Shown: positions 9,170 to 17,885, counted from the stretch's first letter. The stretch: 64,000 bases of DNA from Oceaniglobus trochenteri (GCF_020529025.1 NZ_JACNMM010000008.1:234737-298736); one strand, 5' to 3'. Numbers and translations: made by a program. The notes: generated by a model from the letters alone, not told the origin.

Positions 9170-10468
9170 ATGGATCTGAACCTGCTTTACGGGCGCACCG
9201 GCCTGACGGTCACCCTGCCCGAGGGGGCCAAGGCCCATGTCATCGACAAGCCGCCCTTTCCGAAGGTGGCCGCGCCCGAACGCCAGATTGCCGATGCCCT
9301 GGCCGCGCCGCTTGGCTCGCCCGCCCTGGCCGAGCTTTGCAGTGGGCGGCGTTCGGCCTGCATCCTGATCTGCGACATCACGCGCCCGGTGCCCAATCAC
9401 CTGTTCCTGCGCCCGATGATCGAAACGATGATGGCCGAAGGCATCGCCGCCGAAAACATCACCGTGCTGATCGCCACGGGCCTGCACCGCCCCAACGAGG
9501 GCGACGAGATGGCAGAACTGGTGGGTGACCCCTGGGTTCTGGAAAACGTCAGCGTCGTCAACCACTTCGCCCTGCGTGACGAGGACCATGTCGATCTGGG
9601 TGTGACCCGTGGGCGGGGCGTTCCGGTCAAGATCGACCGCCGCTTTGCCGAGGCCGACCTGCGCATCGCCACCGGCCTGGTCGAGCCGCATTTCATGGCC
9701 GGCTATTCGGGTGGGCGCAAGGTGGTGGCGCCCGGCGTGGCGGGGCACGAAACCATCCGCACCTTCCATTCCGCCCGCTTCATGGAAGACCCGGCCGCGC
9801 GGGAATGCAACCTTGTCGAAAACCCCCTGCACGAGGAACAGCTTGAGATCGTGCGGATGCTGGGCGAGGTCTATGCCTTGAACACGGTGATCGACGACAA
9901 GCGCAACCTGGTCTTCGCCAGCTTTGGCGAGATCATCGAAAGCCACCTGGCGGCCGTGGCCTTCGTGCGGGATTACACCGAAATTCCGGTGGGCCGACGG
10001 TTTTCCACCGTGGTCACCTCGGCTGCCGGGTATCCTCTGGATCAGACCTATTACCAGACGGTGAAGGGCATGGTCACGCCGCTGGATATTCTTGAACCCG
10101 GCGGCACGCTGATCGTCGTGTCGCATTGCGCCGAAGGCGTGGGTTCACCCCATTTCCGCGCCGCGCAGGAACGCCTGGTGGCCATGGGGGCCGATGCCTT
10201 TCTGAAATCGTTGCTGGCCAAAAGCCTGGCCGATGTCGATGAATGGCAGACCGAGATGCAGCTGAAACCCATGCGCGCCGGCCGGGTTCTTCTCTATTCC
10301 GGTGGATTGCCCGAAGAGGACACGGCGGTAACAGGGGTCGAGCGGATCACCGACATCACCGCTGCCATCGCGCAATCCATGGCCCGCCACGACAGCCCCG
10401 ACGTGGCGGTGATTCCCGAAGGGCCCTATGTCGTGCCGCTGGCCCGTGCGCCCCTGGCCGCAGAATGA
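9170..10468 (+). CDS. larA: LarA-family nickel-pincer racemase/epimerase
   Basis: A 432-aa LarA family protein, normal length. LarA from Lactobacillus racemises lactate by hydride transfer to a nickel-pincer nucleotide bound on Lys184. Here the equivalents are all visible and nearly equally numbered: H106 in ATGLHRP, H173 in VEPHFMAGYSGG, K184 in GGRKVVAPG and H200 in IRTFH. The start ATG 9170 has AAGGAGGACA about 5 bases upstream, a strong ribosome binding site. The gene heads a four-gene operon with larC-larE-larB, which supplies the cofactor. The substrate need not be lactate, since the family includes other 2-hydroxyacid racemases and epimerases. Confidence 0.88.
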   Translation: MDLNLLYGRTGLTVTLPEGAKAHVIDKPPFPKVAAPERQIADALAAPLGSPALAELCSGRRSACILICDITRPVPNHLFLRPMIETMMAEGIAAENITVLIATGLHRPNEGDEMAELVGDPWVLENVSVVNHFALRDEDHVDLGVTRGRGVPVKIDRRFAEADLRIATGLVEPHFMAGYSGGRKVVAPGVAGHETIRTFHSARFMEDPAARECNLVENPLHEEQLEIVRMLGEVYALNTVIDDKRNLVFASFGEIIESHLAAVAFVRDYTEIPVGRRFSTVVTSAAGYPLDQTYYQTVKGMVTPLDILEPGGTLIVVSHCAEGVGSPHFRAAQERLVAMGADAFLKSLLAKSLADVDEWQTEMQLKPMRAGRVLLYSGGLPEEDTAVTGVERITDITAAIAQSMARHDSPDVAVIPEGPYVVPLARAPLAAE

Positions 10469-11601
10469 GCGGACATATCCATATCGCCCCCCTTGGCGGG
10501 ATTTCGGGCGACATGTTCGCCAGCGCGATGCTGTCGCTTCTGCCCGGGGCCGAGGCCGCGCTGCGCCGGGATCTGGGCGATGCGGGCATCCTGGACCACG
10601 TCACGCTGAACCTGGGGCAGGTGCGCAAGGCGGGTTTTGCCGCACTTCAGGTGAGCTTTACGCAATCCTCCGACGCGCCGCCGACGTCGCATTGGCGTGA
10701 TATCCGCGCTTTCCTGCAAGGTTCGAACCTGCGCGCGCCGGTCAAGGCCCGGGCCATCGCGATCTTTGCACTGCTGGCCGAGGCCGAGGCGGCCTGCCAC
10801 GGCATCGATATCGAAAGCGTGCATTTCCACGAAATCGCGGATTGGGATTCGCTGGCCGACATCACGGCTGCCGCCTCGCTGATCGAAACCTCCGGGGCCA
10901 CGGGCTGGTCGGTTGCCCCCTTGCCCTTGGGGCGGGGCAACGTGCGCACCCAGCACGGGCCGATCCCGGTTCCCGCACCGGCCACAGCCCATCTGCTGCG
11001 CGGCTTTGCCGTGGTTGACGATGGCATCGCCGGCGAGCGGGTGACCCCGACCGGTGCCGCCATCCTGCGCCATCTTGCCCCCGAAACCGGTGTGCCGGGG
11101 CAGGCAACGCTGGCGCAAACCGGCACCGGCGCGGGGCAGCGCGATCTGCCGGGAATCGCCAACATCTGCCGCCTTCTGCACTTCGAAACCGCGCCCCAGG
11201 CCGACAGTATCTGCGAACTGGCCTTCGAAATCGACGACATGACGCCCGAGGAAATTGCCCATGCGCTGGATCACCTGCGCGCGGTTCCGGGCGTGGTGGA
11301 TGCGGGCTATGGCGTTGAATATGCAAAGAAAGGGCGCATGCGCTTTGCCCTGCGCCTGCTGGTGTGCCCCGACAGCGCCGATGCCGTGGCACGGGCTTGC
11401 CTGGCCCAGACGACCACGCTGGGCGTGCGGATCGGGCAGGCGCGGCGGCTGATTGCGGCGCGCACGCCGACCGAAATCGCCGGGCGGCGCGCCAAGATCG
11501 CCCACCGCCCCACGGGCGACACGGTAAAGGTCGAGGCCGACGATCTTGCACCGCTGCCCACCCTGGCCGAACGGCGCAAGGCGGGGCTGGCCGATGTCTG
11601 A
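10465..11601 (+). CDS. larC: Nickel insertase for the pincer cofactor, LarC
   Basis: A 378-aa LarC protein, which inserts nickel into the pyridinium-dithiocarboxylate mononucleotide in a CTP-dependent step. Recognisable blocks are the N-terminal HIAPLGGISGDMF, the VHFHEIADWDSLADI segment with its His/Asp cluster, VTPTGAAILR and the DDMTPEEIAHALDHL region. It is a single uninterrupted frame, unlike the lactobacillar gene, which is read through a programmed frameshift. The start overlaps the larA stop (ATGA) and the end overlaps larE by 8 bases, indicating tight coupling. Confidence 0.9.
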   Translation: MSGHIHIAPLGGISGDMFASAMLSLLPGAEAALRRDLGDAGILDHVTLNLGQVRKAGFAALQVSFTQSSDAPPTSHWRDIRAFLQGSNLRAPVKARAIAIFALLAEAEAACHGIDIESVHFHEIADWDSLADITAAASLIETSGATGWSVAPLPLGRGNVRTQHGPIPVPAPATAHLLRGFAVVDDGIAGERVTPTGAAILRHLAPETGVPGQATLAQTGTGAGQRDLPGIANICRLLHFETAPQADSICELAFEIDDMTPEEIAHALDHLRAVPGVVDAGYGVEYAKKGRMRFALRLLVCPDSADAVARACLAQTTTLGVRIGQARRLIAARTPTEIAGRRAKIAHRPTGDTVKVEADDLAPLPTLAERRKAGLADV

Positions 11602-12367
11602 GGTTTCCGAACGGTTGCGCAAGGCGCTGGCCAAACACGACAGCCTGATCGTGGCGGTCAGCGGCGGTGTCGACAGCCTGACCCTGGCCAGCTTTGCCCA
11701 CAGCATGACCCCGGTGCGCGTGGCCCATGCGGTTTCGCCTGCCGTTCCGCCCGAAGCCACGGCGCGGGTGCGCGACATGGCGCAGGCGCAGGGTTGGGAC
11801 CTGCACGTTCTGGATGCCCGCGAATTCGACGACCCCGCCTATCTCCACAACCCGTTGAACCGATGCTATTTCTGCAAGACGAACCTCTATGCCCGGATCC
11901 GTGAAACGCTGCCCGAAGGGGCCATCGCAGCAGGCACCAATACCGATGACCTGGGCGAATACCGCCCCGGCCTGATCGCGGCCTCGGAACACGGGGTGGT
12001 GCACCCCTATGTCGAGGCAGGGGTGTCGAAAACCGCGCTGCGCGAACTGGCGCGGGGCCTTGGACTGGGCGATGTGGCGAGTTTGCCCGCCCAACCCTGC
12101 CTGGCCAGCCGGATCGAAACCGGAATCGCCATCGACGCGACGGACCTGGCCTTCGTGCACCGGATCGAAACGCTGCTGCGGGCGGAGACCGGGGCCGACA
12201 ATGTGCGCTGCCGGATGACGGCAAGCGGCGTGAAGGTCGAGATCGACGGCGATCTGCCCGAGGGCCTGCGCCAGCGCGTCGCGGCGATCTGTCGTGAGGA
12301 AGGCCGCGATTTTCAGGGGGTTGCCCGATATCGGCGCGGCAGCGCCTTTGTCGGGGCGCCACAATGA
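11594..12367 (+). CDS. larE: ATP-dependent pincer sulfur transferase LarE
   Basis: A 257-aa PP-loop protein that adenylates and sulfurates the cofactor precursor. The ATP loop is SGGVDSLTL (residues 23-31). Cysteines C91 and C94 form a C-x2-C (NRCYFCKTN), and C169 sits in AQPCLASRI, the position of the sacrificial cysteine (C176) of the lactobacillar enzyme. A three-cysteine set is what is described for the LarE type that carries a [4Fe-4S] cluster and can turn over. ATG 11594 is chosen because the protein then begins as LarE proteins do and overlaps larC by 8 bases. It is followed by larB in an ATGA overlap. Confidence 0.9.
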   Translation: MSEVSERLRKALAKHDSLIVAVSGGVDSLTLASFAHSMTPVRVAHAVSPAVPPEATARVRDMAQAQGWDLHVLDAREFDDPAYLHNPLNRCYFCKTNLYARIRETLPEGAIAAGTNTDDLGEYRPGLIAASEHGVVHPYVEAGVSKTALRELARGLGLGDVASLPAQPCLASRIETGIAIDATDLAFVHRIETLLRAETGADNVRCRMTASGVKVEIDGDLPEGLRQRVAAICREEGRDFQGVARYRRGSAFVGAPQ

Positions 12368-13014
12368 GCGGTGCGCATACGGTGTTCGACTGGGCGCGTC
12401 AGGCGCGCACCGGCCTGCCCGAGGTGGTGCTGGCCGAATCGAAAACCATCCTGCAACTGCGCGACATCATCGAGGCCAACATCGCGCGGAAGGCCGCACT
12501 GCTGCTGACCCGGCTGACCGATGAACAGGCCGGCGCCTTGTCGGATTTGCCGCTGCAGTTCAACGCCATGGCGCGCACCGCAGCGTTGAACCCGCCCGCA
12601 TCGGCAGAGTCGGGGCGACGAATCGGGATCGTCACCGCCGGCACCTCGGACCTGCCCGTGGCCGAAGAGGCGGGCGAGGTGGCGCGTTTCCTGGGCATGG
12701 AGGCCGAGATCTTTGCCGATCTTGGAGTGGCCGGGCTTTGGCGCTTGCTGGAGCGGGCCGAGGAGCTGAACGGTTTCGACCTTCTGATCGCCGTCGCGGG
12801 CATGGAGGGAGCCTTGTTTTCGGTGCTCTCCGGCCTTGTGCGGCCACCGGTGATCGCGGTGCCGACCTCGGTTGGGTATGGCGTGGCGCAGGGCGGGCAG
12901 GCGGCGCTCAGCTCGGCCCTGGCCAGTTGCGCGCCGGGGTTGGTGACGGTGAACATCGACAACGGGTTCGGCGCGGCCATGGCGGCGGCGCGGCTGTTGC
13001 GCGTCAACGGCTAG
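12364..13014 (+). CDS. larB: Nickel-pincer precursor carboxylase LarB
   Basis: A 216-aa protein of the LarB family, related in its C-terminal half to the AIR carboxylase PurE. It carboxylates and hydrolyses nicotinic acid adenine dinucleotide to the biscarboxylate mononucleotide, the first step of pincer synthesis. Seen here are GIVTAGTSDLPVAEEA, the VAGMEGALFSVLSGL segment and the PTSVGYGVAQGGQAAL region, in family order. It is last in the operon. No nickel transporter or LarD-type aquaporin is in the window. Confidence 0.9.
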   Translation: MSGAHTVFDWARQARTGLPEVVLAESKTILQLRDIIEANIARKAALLLTRLTDEQAGALSDLPLQFNAMARTAALNPPASAESGRRIGIVTAGTSDLPVAEEAGEVARFLGMEAEIFADLGVAGLWRLLERAEELNGFDLLIAVAGMEGALFSVLSGLVRPPVIAVPTSVGYGVAQGGQAALSSALASCAPGLVTVNIDNGFGAAMAAARLLRVNG

Positions 13015-13038
13015 GGCGCGGCGGACGCGGGTTCGGGA

Positions 13039-13072
13039 CGCCTCCGGCGGGAGTATTTCGGGCAAGAAAGAG
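13039..13072 (+). repeat. Intergenic repeat, type II copy
   Basis: A small GC hairpin (GCC-TCC-GGC) followed by GAGTATTT, CGG and GGCAAGAAAGAG. It lies between the convergent ends of larB and yidD. A second copy of this variant is at 33153-33184 on the other strand. It is related in layout to the five copies with the GATATTTGAAGACC box. Confidence 0.65.
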
Positions 13073-13081
13073 AGGGGGGCG

Positions 13082-13306
13082 TCAATCCTCAGGCACGTTG
13101 TCGATGCCGCTGCCGCCGAAGGGGTTGCAGCGCAGGATACGCCGCAGGGCCAGCCAGCCCCCCCGCAGCCCGCCGTGGCGCTGCAGCGCCTCAAGCGCAT
13201 AGGCCGAGCAGGTGGGGTGATAGCGGCAGTTGTAACCCACCCAGGGGCTGAACACCGCGCGGTAGGCGCGGACGGGCAGCGCCAAGAGGCGGGCGAGGGG
13301 GGTCAT
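13082..13306 (-). CDS. yidD: Membrane protein insertion efficiency factor YidD
   Basis: A 74-aa member of the YidD family (DUF37), an inner-membrane-associated helper of YidC. It shows the full family signature: an amphipathic N-terminus, then YRAVFSPWVGYNCRYHPTCSAYALEAL and GGWLALRRILRCNPF ending in GIDNVPED. The gene start overlaps the rnpA stop (ATGA), the usual rpmH-rnpA-yidD order. yidC, which usually follows directly, is here 6.6 kb away because the lar operon, ttcA and an EAL gene intervene. Confidence 0.95.
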   Translation of the reverse strand: MTPLARLLALPVRAYRAVFSPWVGYNCRYHPTCSAYALEALQRHGGLRGGWLALRRILRCNPFGGSGIDNVPED

Positions 13307-13692
13307 TTGTGCAGATGGGCGAGGGCGGCGGCCAGATCGGTTTTCATCCGGTCCAGCGGCACGTCGGCAGTAACGTCGCGGCGCCCGATCAGCACGTAAT
13401 CCCAGCCATCGCGCCCCTGCGTGGGCAGGACTGCGCGGGCGATCTCACGCAGCCGCCGCTTGGCGCGATTGCGGGCCACGGCATTGCCAACCTTCTTGGA
13501 ACATGTGAAGCCGACGCGCATGCCCGATGCCTCGCCCGGGGGGCGGCGGCGGGCCTGCAGCACGAAACCGGGCATGGGTTTGTACCCCGCCCGGGCGGCA
13601 CGCAGGAAATCGGCGCGCTTCTTCAGAACCGTGAGGGGCGGACACGACAAAGCCGCCGGTGGGATATCCATCGGCGACAGTCCCGTTTCCAT
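13303..13692 (-). CDS. rnpA: Ribonuclease P protein component
   Basis: A 129-aa RNase P protein that supports the catalytic RNA in maturing tRNA 5' ends. The core LKKRADFLRAARAG, GFTCSKKVGNAVARNRAKRRLREIAR (the RNR motif) and DYVLIGRRDV are all present. I chose ATG 13692, 11 bases after the rpmH stop. The next in-frame ATG, seven codons later, is also possible. It lies in one operon with rpmH upstream and yidD downstream. Confidence 0.93.
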   Translation of the reverse strand: METGLSPMDIPPAALSCPPLTVLKKRADFLRAARAGYKPMPGFVLQARRRPPGEASGMRVGFTCSKKVGNAVARNRAKRRLREIARAVLPTQGRDGWDYVLIGRRDVTADVPLDRMKTDLAAALAHLHK

Positions 13693-13703
13693 ACCGGGCG
13701 CGA

Positions 13704-13838
13704 TTACGCGCTCAACGATTTCCGGCCCTGGGCGCGGCGGGCGTTGATGATCTTGCGACCGGCCTTGGTGGCCATGCGGGCGCGGAAACCATGGCGCCGC
13801 TTGCGAACCAGGTTCGAAGGTTGAAATGTGCGTTTCAT
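13704..13838 (-). CDS. rpmH: 50S ribosomal protein L34
   Basis: A 44-aa very basic protein: [29 protein letters not shown], then [14 protein letters not shown]. This is the standard L34 sequence and length; most of it is invariant across bacteria. A GGAGAG ribosome binding site precedes the ATG at 13838 by about 8 bases. It is the first gene of the rpmH-rnpA-yidD operon and is preceded by a good promoter. Confidence 0.97.
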   Translation of the reverse strand: MKRTFQPSNLVRKRRHGFRARMATKAGRKIINARRAQGRKSLSA

Positions 13839-14140
13839 CGGCGTCTCTCCGTCTTAAGCGGCCCGCACCCCATTTCGGATTCGTGGACCGCACATCATGC
13901 GAAGCCCGGTCATTACGGCCCAACATGGCGCAAGTCAACGGCGCCGGGGCGGGAAAATGGGGGTCGGCGGGAAAATCCTGCAACATTGTTGGCCCCGATT
14001 GTTACAGAAATTCGTGAACAAGGCCAATCGGGGCGGTTTTCATCAATGCCGCGTGAGCGGGCTGTGCGAAAGGGCGGGTGTCGCGCATTTATGGTGCAGG
14101 GAACGGGCGCCAGGATGCCCACGCAGAGGAAAGAGTTGGA
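13839..14140 (+). other. Divergent intergenic region rpmH / TVP38 gene
   Basis: About 300 bases between divergent genes. It contains the rpmH leader and promoter and the upstream region of the TVP38-like gene. I see no convincing coding sequence here. An A/T-richer stretch with TTGTTACAG near 14000 was inspected for DnaA boxes and no clean consensus array was found. Confidence 0.5.
13910..13938 (-). promoter_or_regulatory. rpmH operon promoter
   Basis: On the minus strand TTGACT (13938-13933), a 17-base spacer and TAATGA (13915-13910) make a close match to a sigma-70 promoter. It lies about 70 bases upstream of the rpmH ATG, as expected for a strongly expressed ribosomal protein operon. Confidence 0.55.
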
Positions 14141-14899
14141 ATGAGCGACATGACACAGGACAGCCCCCCCGACACTAGCCCCGCGCCGGGCAAATCGGGC
14201 TGGCTGCGCCGTCTGCCCCTGATCGCCATAGCCCTGATCGCGCTGGTGGGCGCCTTCACGCTGCGCGACTATCTGTCATTCGAGACGCTGGCGCAAAACC
14301 GCGAGCGTCTGATCGCCTTCCGCGATGCCAACTATGCGCTGACCGCGGGGGCCTTCGTGGCCGCCTATGTTCTGATCGTGGCGTTTTCACTGCCGGGGGC
14401 CACCATTGCCACCCTGACCGGCGGCTTCCTGTTCGCCACCTTTCCGGGCGTGCTGTTCAATGTCACCGGGGCCACCCTGGGCGCCATCGCGATTTTCCTC
14501 GCGGCGCGCTGGGGCCTGGGCGAGCGGTTGGCCGCGCGCATGGAAAGCGGCGAGGGCACGGTGAAACGGATCAAGGCGGGGATCGACGAGAACCAGTGGT
14601 CGATGCTGTTCCTGATCCGGCTGGTGCCTGCGGTGCCTTTTTTCGTGGCCAATCTGGTTCCGGCGCTGGTGGGGGTGCCGCTTTTGCGCTTTGCCGTCAG
14701 CACCTTCATCGGAATCATCCCCGGCGCGCTGGTCTATACCTCGGTCGGGGCCGGGCTGGGCGAGGTTTTCGCGCGGGGCGAGACGCCGAACCTGGGGATC
14801 ATCTTCGAGCCCCATATCCTGTTGCCGATTCTCGGGCTTTGCGCGCTGGCCGCGCTGCCCATCGTGTTGAAGGCCGTCCGCGGCAAGAAAGGTGTATAG
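14141..14899 (+). CDS. TVP38/TMEM64 (DedA-like) membrane protein
   Basis: A 252-aa inner-membrane protein of the TVP38/TMEM64 (SNARE-associated, VTT domain) family. It has about six hydrophobic segments: residues 25-43, 75-95, 100-130, 150-170, 185-210 and 225-245. Family signatures are LPGATIATLTGGFLF and RLVPAVPFFVANLVPALVGV. Members are linked to lipid scrambling or ion transport, but no function is established for this type. ATG 14141 follows AGAGTTGGA. The next gene starts one base after the stop, so an operon with the flavin disulfide reductase is likely, as in many bacteria. Confidence 0.88.
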   Translation: MSDMTQDSPPDTSPAPGKSGWLRRLPLIAIALIALVGAFTLRDYLSFETLAQNRERLIAFRDANYALTAGAFVAAYVLIVAFSLPGATIATLTGGFLFATFPGVLFNVTGATLGAIAIFLAARWGLGERLAARMESGEGTVKRIKAGIDENQWSMLFLIRLVPAVPFFVANLVPALVGVPLLRFAVSTFIGIIPGALVYTSVGAGLGEVFARGETPNLGIIFEPHILLPILGLCALAALPIVLKAVRGKKGV

Positions 14900-14900
14900 T

Positions 14901-16319
14901 ATGAAGCGTATCAAGACGGACATCTGCGTGATCGGTGCCGGGTCGGGCGGGCTTTCGGTTGCGGCGGGGGCGGTTCAGATGGGCGCGCAGGTCGTTCTCC
15001 TGGAAGGGCACAAGATGGGGGGCGACTGCCTGAACTATGGCTGCGTGCCGTCAAAGGCGCTGATCGCGGCGGCCAAGCACGCCCATGCCATGGGCAGCGG
15101 CGCGCCCTTCGGCGTCGCCCCGGTGGACCCCGAGGTGAATTTCGCCAAGGCGAAGGATCATGTGGCCAGCGTTATTGCCCATATCGCGCCGGTCGACAGC
15201 CAGGAAAGGTTCGAATCGCTGGGCTGTACCGTGATCCGCGAATACGGGCGGTTCATTTCCCCGACCGAGGTGCAGGCCGGCGAGACGGTGATCGAGGCGC
15301 GGCGGTTCGTGATCGCCACAGGCTCGGGGCCCTTCGTGCCGCCGATTCCGGGCATCGAGGACACGCCCCACTATACCAACGAAACCATCTTCGATCTGCG
15401 CGAGCGGCCCGAGCATCTGATCATCATCGGCGGCGGCCCGATCGGCATGGAGATGGCCCAGGCGCACCGGCGGCTTGGCTGCGAGGTGACGGTGATCGAG
15501 GGCGCCAAGGCCATGGGCAAGGACGACCCCGAGCTTGCGGCGGTTGTGCTGGACACCCTGCGCGCCGAGGGCGTGACCATCGTGGAAGGCCAGCAGGCCG
15601 CGAGGGTCAGCGGCACGGAAGGGGCGATCAAGGTCGAAACCGATGGTGCCACCTACGAGGGGACGCATCTTCTGATGGCGGTGGGGCGCAAGGTGAACCT
15701 GGACAAGCTGGATCTTGAGCGGGGCAACGTGGCCCACGACCGCGCGGTGAAGTTGGACGACAGGCTGCGTTCGGTCAGCAACAAGCGGGTCTATGCGGTG
15801 GGCGATTGCGCGGGCGGTCTGCAGTTCACGCATGTGGCGGGCTATCACGCGGGCATCATCGTGCGCTCTTGCGTGTTGGGGCTGTGGTGGGCCAAGGCCA
15901 GCACGCGCCACATTCCCTGGGCCACCTATACCGACCCCGAACTGGCCCATGTCGGGCTGAGCGAGGCGCAGGCCCGCGAGGAACACGGCGCCAATATCGA
16001 GATCGTGCGCTTCCCCTACGAGGAGAACGATCGCGCCTTGGCCGAGGGCAAGACAAAGGGCCTGATCAAGGTTCTGGTGGTGCGCGGCCGCCCGGTGGGG
16101 GCCAGCATCGTCGGCGCCCATGCGGGCGAGCTGATCGGGATGTGGGCCATGGCCATCGCCAACAAGCAGAAGATGAGCGCCATCGCCGGCACCGTGTTGC
16201 CCTATCCAACGCTTGGCGAAATCAACAAGCGGGCGGCGGGGGCCTATTTCTCGCCCAGACTGTTCGAGAACCCGACGGTGAAAACGGTCGTGGGGCTGGT
16301 GCAGAAATACCTGCCCTGA
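14901..16319 (+). CDS. Pyridine nucleotide-disulfide oxidoreductase, MerA/Lpd-like
   Basis: A 472-aa FAD enzyme. The N-terminal FAD-binding loop is VIGAGSGGLSVA, the redox-active disulfide is GGDCLNYGCVPSK (C-x4-C), the NAD(P)H site is IIGGGPIGMEMAQAHRRLG, and the second FAD contact is YAVGDCAGG. The C-terminal dimerisation domain is present, but the catalytic His-Glu pair of lipoamide dehydrogenase is not obvious near PYPTLGEINKRAAG. This matches the mercuric-reductase-like subgroup that pairs with TVP38 proteins rather than a pyruvate dehydrogenase E3. The substrate is unknown. The ATG is one base after the previous stop. Confidence 0.85.
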   Translation: MKRIKTDICVIGAGSGGLSVAAGAVQMGAQVVLLEGHKMGGDCLNYGCVPSKALIAAAKHAHAMGSGAPFGVAPVDPEVNFAKAKDHVASVIAHIAPVDSQERFESLGCTVIREYGRFISPTEVQAGETVIEARRFVIATGSGPFVPPIPGIEDTPHYTNETIFDLRERPEHLIIIGGGPIGMEMAQAHRRLGCEVTVIEGAKAMGKDDPELAAVVLDTLRAEGVTIVEGQQAARVSGTEGAIKVETDGATYEGTHLLMAVGRKVNLDKLDLERGNVAHDRAVKLDDRLRSVSNKRVYAVGDCAGGLQFTHVAGYHAGIIVRSCVLGLWWAKASTRHIPWATYTDPELAHVGLSEAQAREEHGANIEIVRFPYEENDRALAEGKTKGLIKVLVVRGRPVGASIVGAHAGELIGMWAMAIANKQKMSAIAGTVLPYPTLGEINKRAAGAYFSPRLFENPTVKTVVGLVQKYLP

Positions 16320-16323
16320 CGGT

Positions 16324-16344
16324 GGGCCCGGCGCGGCCGGGCCC
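16324..16344 (+). terminator. GC hairpin after the oxidoreductase gene
   Basis: A perfect 9-base stem GGGCCCGGC/GCCGGGCCC with a 3-base loop starts 5 bases past the stop codon. It has no T-run, so it may be a weak or Rho-assisted terminator. Confidence 0.5.
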
Positions 16345-16452
16345 CTGGGCAGGGGGGCGCCGGCGGTGCAGAACACCCTGTCTCGCAGCGCGGTTTGTTG
16401 CTATTGCATGCCCTGGCCCCGGAGATGACGCGCGGCACGGAGGGATGACGTG

Positions 16453-17850
16453 ATGAATTCGCTTTCAGGTCGGTTCCTGATCCTGACCACGGTTTTCGTC
16501 ATGCTGGCCGAAATCCTGATCTTCGTGCCCTCGGTGGCGCGGTTCCGGCAGGATTACCTTCTGTCGCGCCTTGAAAGGGCGCAGATCGCATCTCTGGCGC
16601 TGCTGGCCAACGACATGATCGACGAAGGGCTGGAGGCCGAGCTTCTGGAAAATGCCGAGGTTCTGAACGTCGTGCTGCTGCGTGATTCCGTGCGCCAGCT
16701 TGTGCTGTCCTCGCCGCTGCCGACCCCCATCCAGGCCACCTATGACCTGCGCGATCCCTCGCCGGCCAGCCTGATCGGCGATGCCCTGATGGCCGTCTTC
16801 ACCCCCGAAGACCGGGTGATCCGGGTGATCGGCGATCCGGTGCGCAACGCCGGCATCCAGATCGAGGTGACGATGCCCACCGGCCCCCTGCGCACCGCGA
16901 TGCTGGAATACGGGCTGCGCATCCTGGCGCTTTCGGCGGTCATCTCGATCATCACGGCGCTTTTGCTGTTCCTTGCGGTGCGCCGTTTGCTGGTGGTGCC
17001 GATCAATGGGGTGGTCCGCGCCATGAGCAGCTATGCCGCCGCACCCGAGGATACCCGGCGCATCATCACCCCATCGGCGGGGGTGCGCGAGTTGCGCGAG
17101 GCGGAGGAGGCATTGCAGACCATGCAGACCCAGCTGACCGGCGCGCTGCGCCAGAAGGACCGCCTTGCGCAACTGGGCGGCGCGGTGGCCAAGGTCAGCC
17201 ACGATCTGCGCAACATTCTGACCACGGCGCAACTGTTCACCGACCGGCTGGAAAACAGCGCCGATCCCACGGTGCAGCGGATGGCGCCCAAGCTGGTGAA
17301 TTCGATCAGCCGCGCGGTGAACCTCTGCGAATCGACCCTGGCCTTCGGCAAGGCCAGCGAACCGCCCCCCGCGCTGTCGCGGGTCGAACTGGCGCCCATC
17401 GTCAACGATGTGGTGGATGGCGAAAGGCTGGCCTGCGGCGATCACGACATCAGCTTTGCCGAGGATGTCCCCGCCGGCCTCTTGGTGCGCGCCGACGCCG
17501 AGCAGTTGTACCGGGTGCTGGGCAACCTGATCCGCAATGCCCGCCAGGCCATCATGTCCAGCGGCAAGCCCGGCGAGATCTTCATCCATGCCTGCGAAAC
17601 CGAAACCGAATGGCGCATCACGGTACGCGATACCGGCCCCGGCCTGCCGGCCCGTGCCCGCGAACACCTGTTCACCGCCTTCCAGGGCGGGGTGCGCAAG
17701 GGCGGGGCGGGCCTGGGGCTGACCATCGCGGCCGAACTGGTGCGCGGGCACGGCGGCAAGCTGGAGCTTCTGGAGACCAGTGAAAAGGGAACGGCCTTCG
17801 TGCTTTGCCTCCCGATTTCGGTGGTCGATCTGGGGGATGGCGCCGACTGA
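16453..17850 (+). CDS. Sensor histidine kinase (orphan)
   Basis: A 465-aa membrane kinase. Helix 1 is at about 8-27, a roughly 130-aa periplasmic sensor follows, helix 2 is at about 155-180 (SAVISIITALLLFLAV), then HAMP-like and coiled linker regions. The phospho-acceptor His lies in AKVSHDLRNILTT. The catalytic domain has the N-box NLIRNARQAI, G1 DTGPGLP and G2 GGAGLGLTIAAEL, so it looks active. GGAGGG at 16439-16444 serves either GTG 16450 or ATG 16453; I take the ATG. There is no response regulator beside it, so its partner is elsewhere. Confidence 0.9.
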   Translation: MNSLSGRFLILTTVFVMLAEILIFVPSVARFRQDYLLSRLERAQIASLALLANDMIDEGLEAELLENAEVLNVVLLRDSVRQLVLSSPLPTPIQATYDLRDPSPASLIGDALMAVFTPEDRVIRVIGDPVRNAGIQIEVTMPTGPLRTAMLEYGLRILALSAVISIITALLLFLAVRRLLVVPINGVVRAMSSYAAAPEDTRRIITPSAGVRELREAEEALQTMQTQLTGALRQKDRLAQLGGAVAKVSHDLRNILTTAQLFTDRLENSADPTVQRMAPKLVNSISRAVNLCESTLAFGKASEPPPALSRVELAPIVNDVVDGERLACGDHDISFAEDVPAGLLVRADAEQLYRVLGNLIRNARQAIMSSGKPGEIFIHACETETEWRITVRDTGPGLPARAREHLFTAFQGGVRKGGAGLGLTIAAELVRGHGGKLELLETSEKGTAFVLCLPISVVDLGDGAD

Positions 17851-17885
17851 TTTTGCCCGGATGCAAGAAAGTACAAGATACCCCC

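Noticed and set aside
9062..10126. Long antisense frame opposite larA
   Set aside because: High GC gives long frames on the opposite strand. larA has all family residues; the antisense product shows none.
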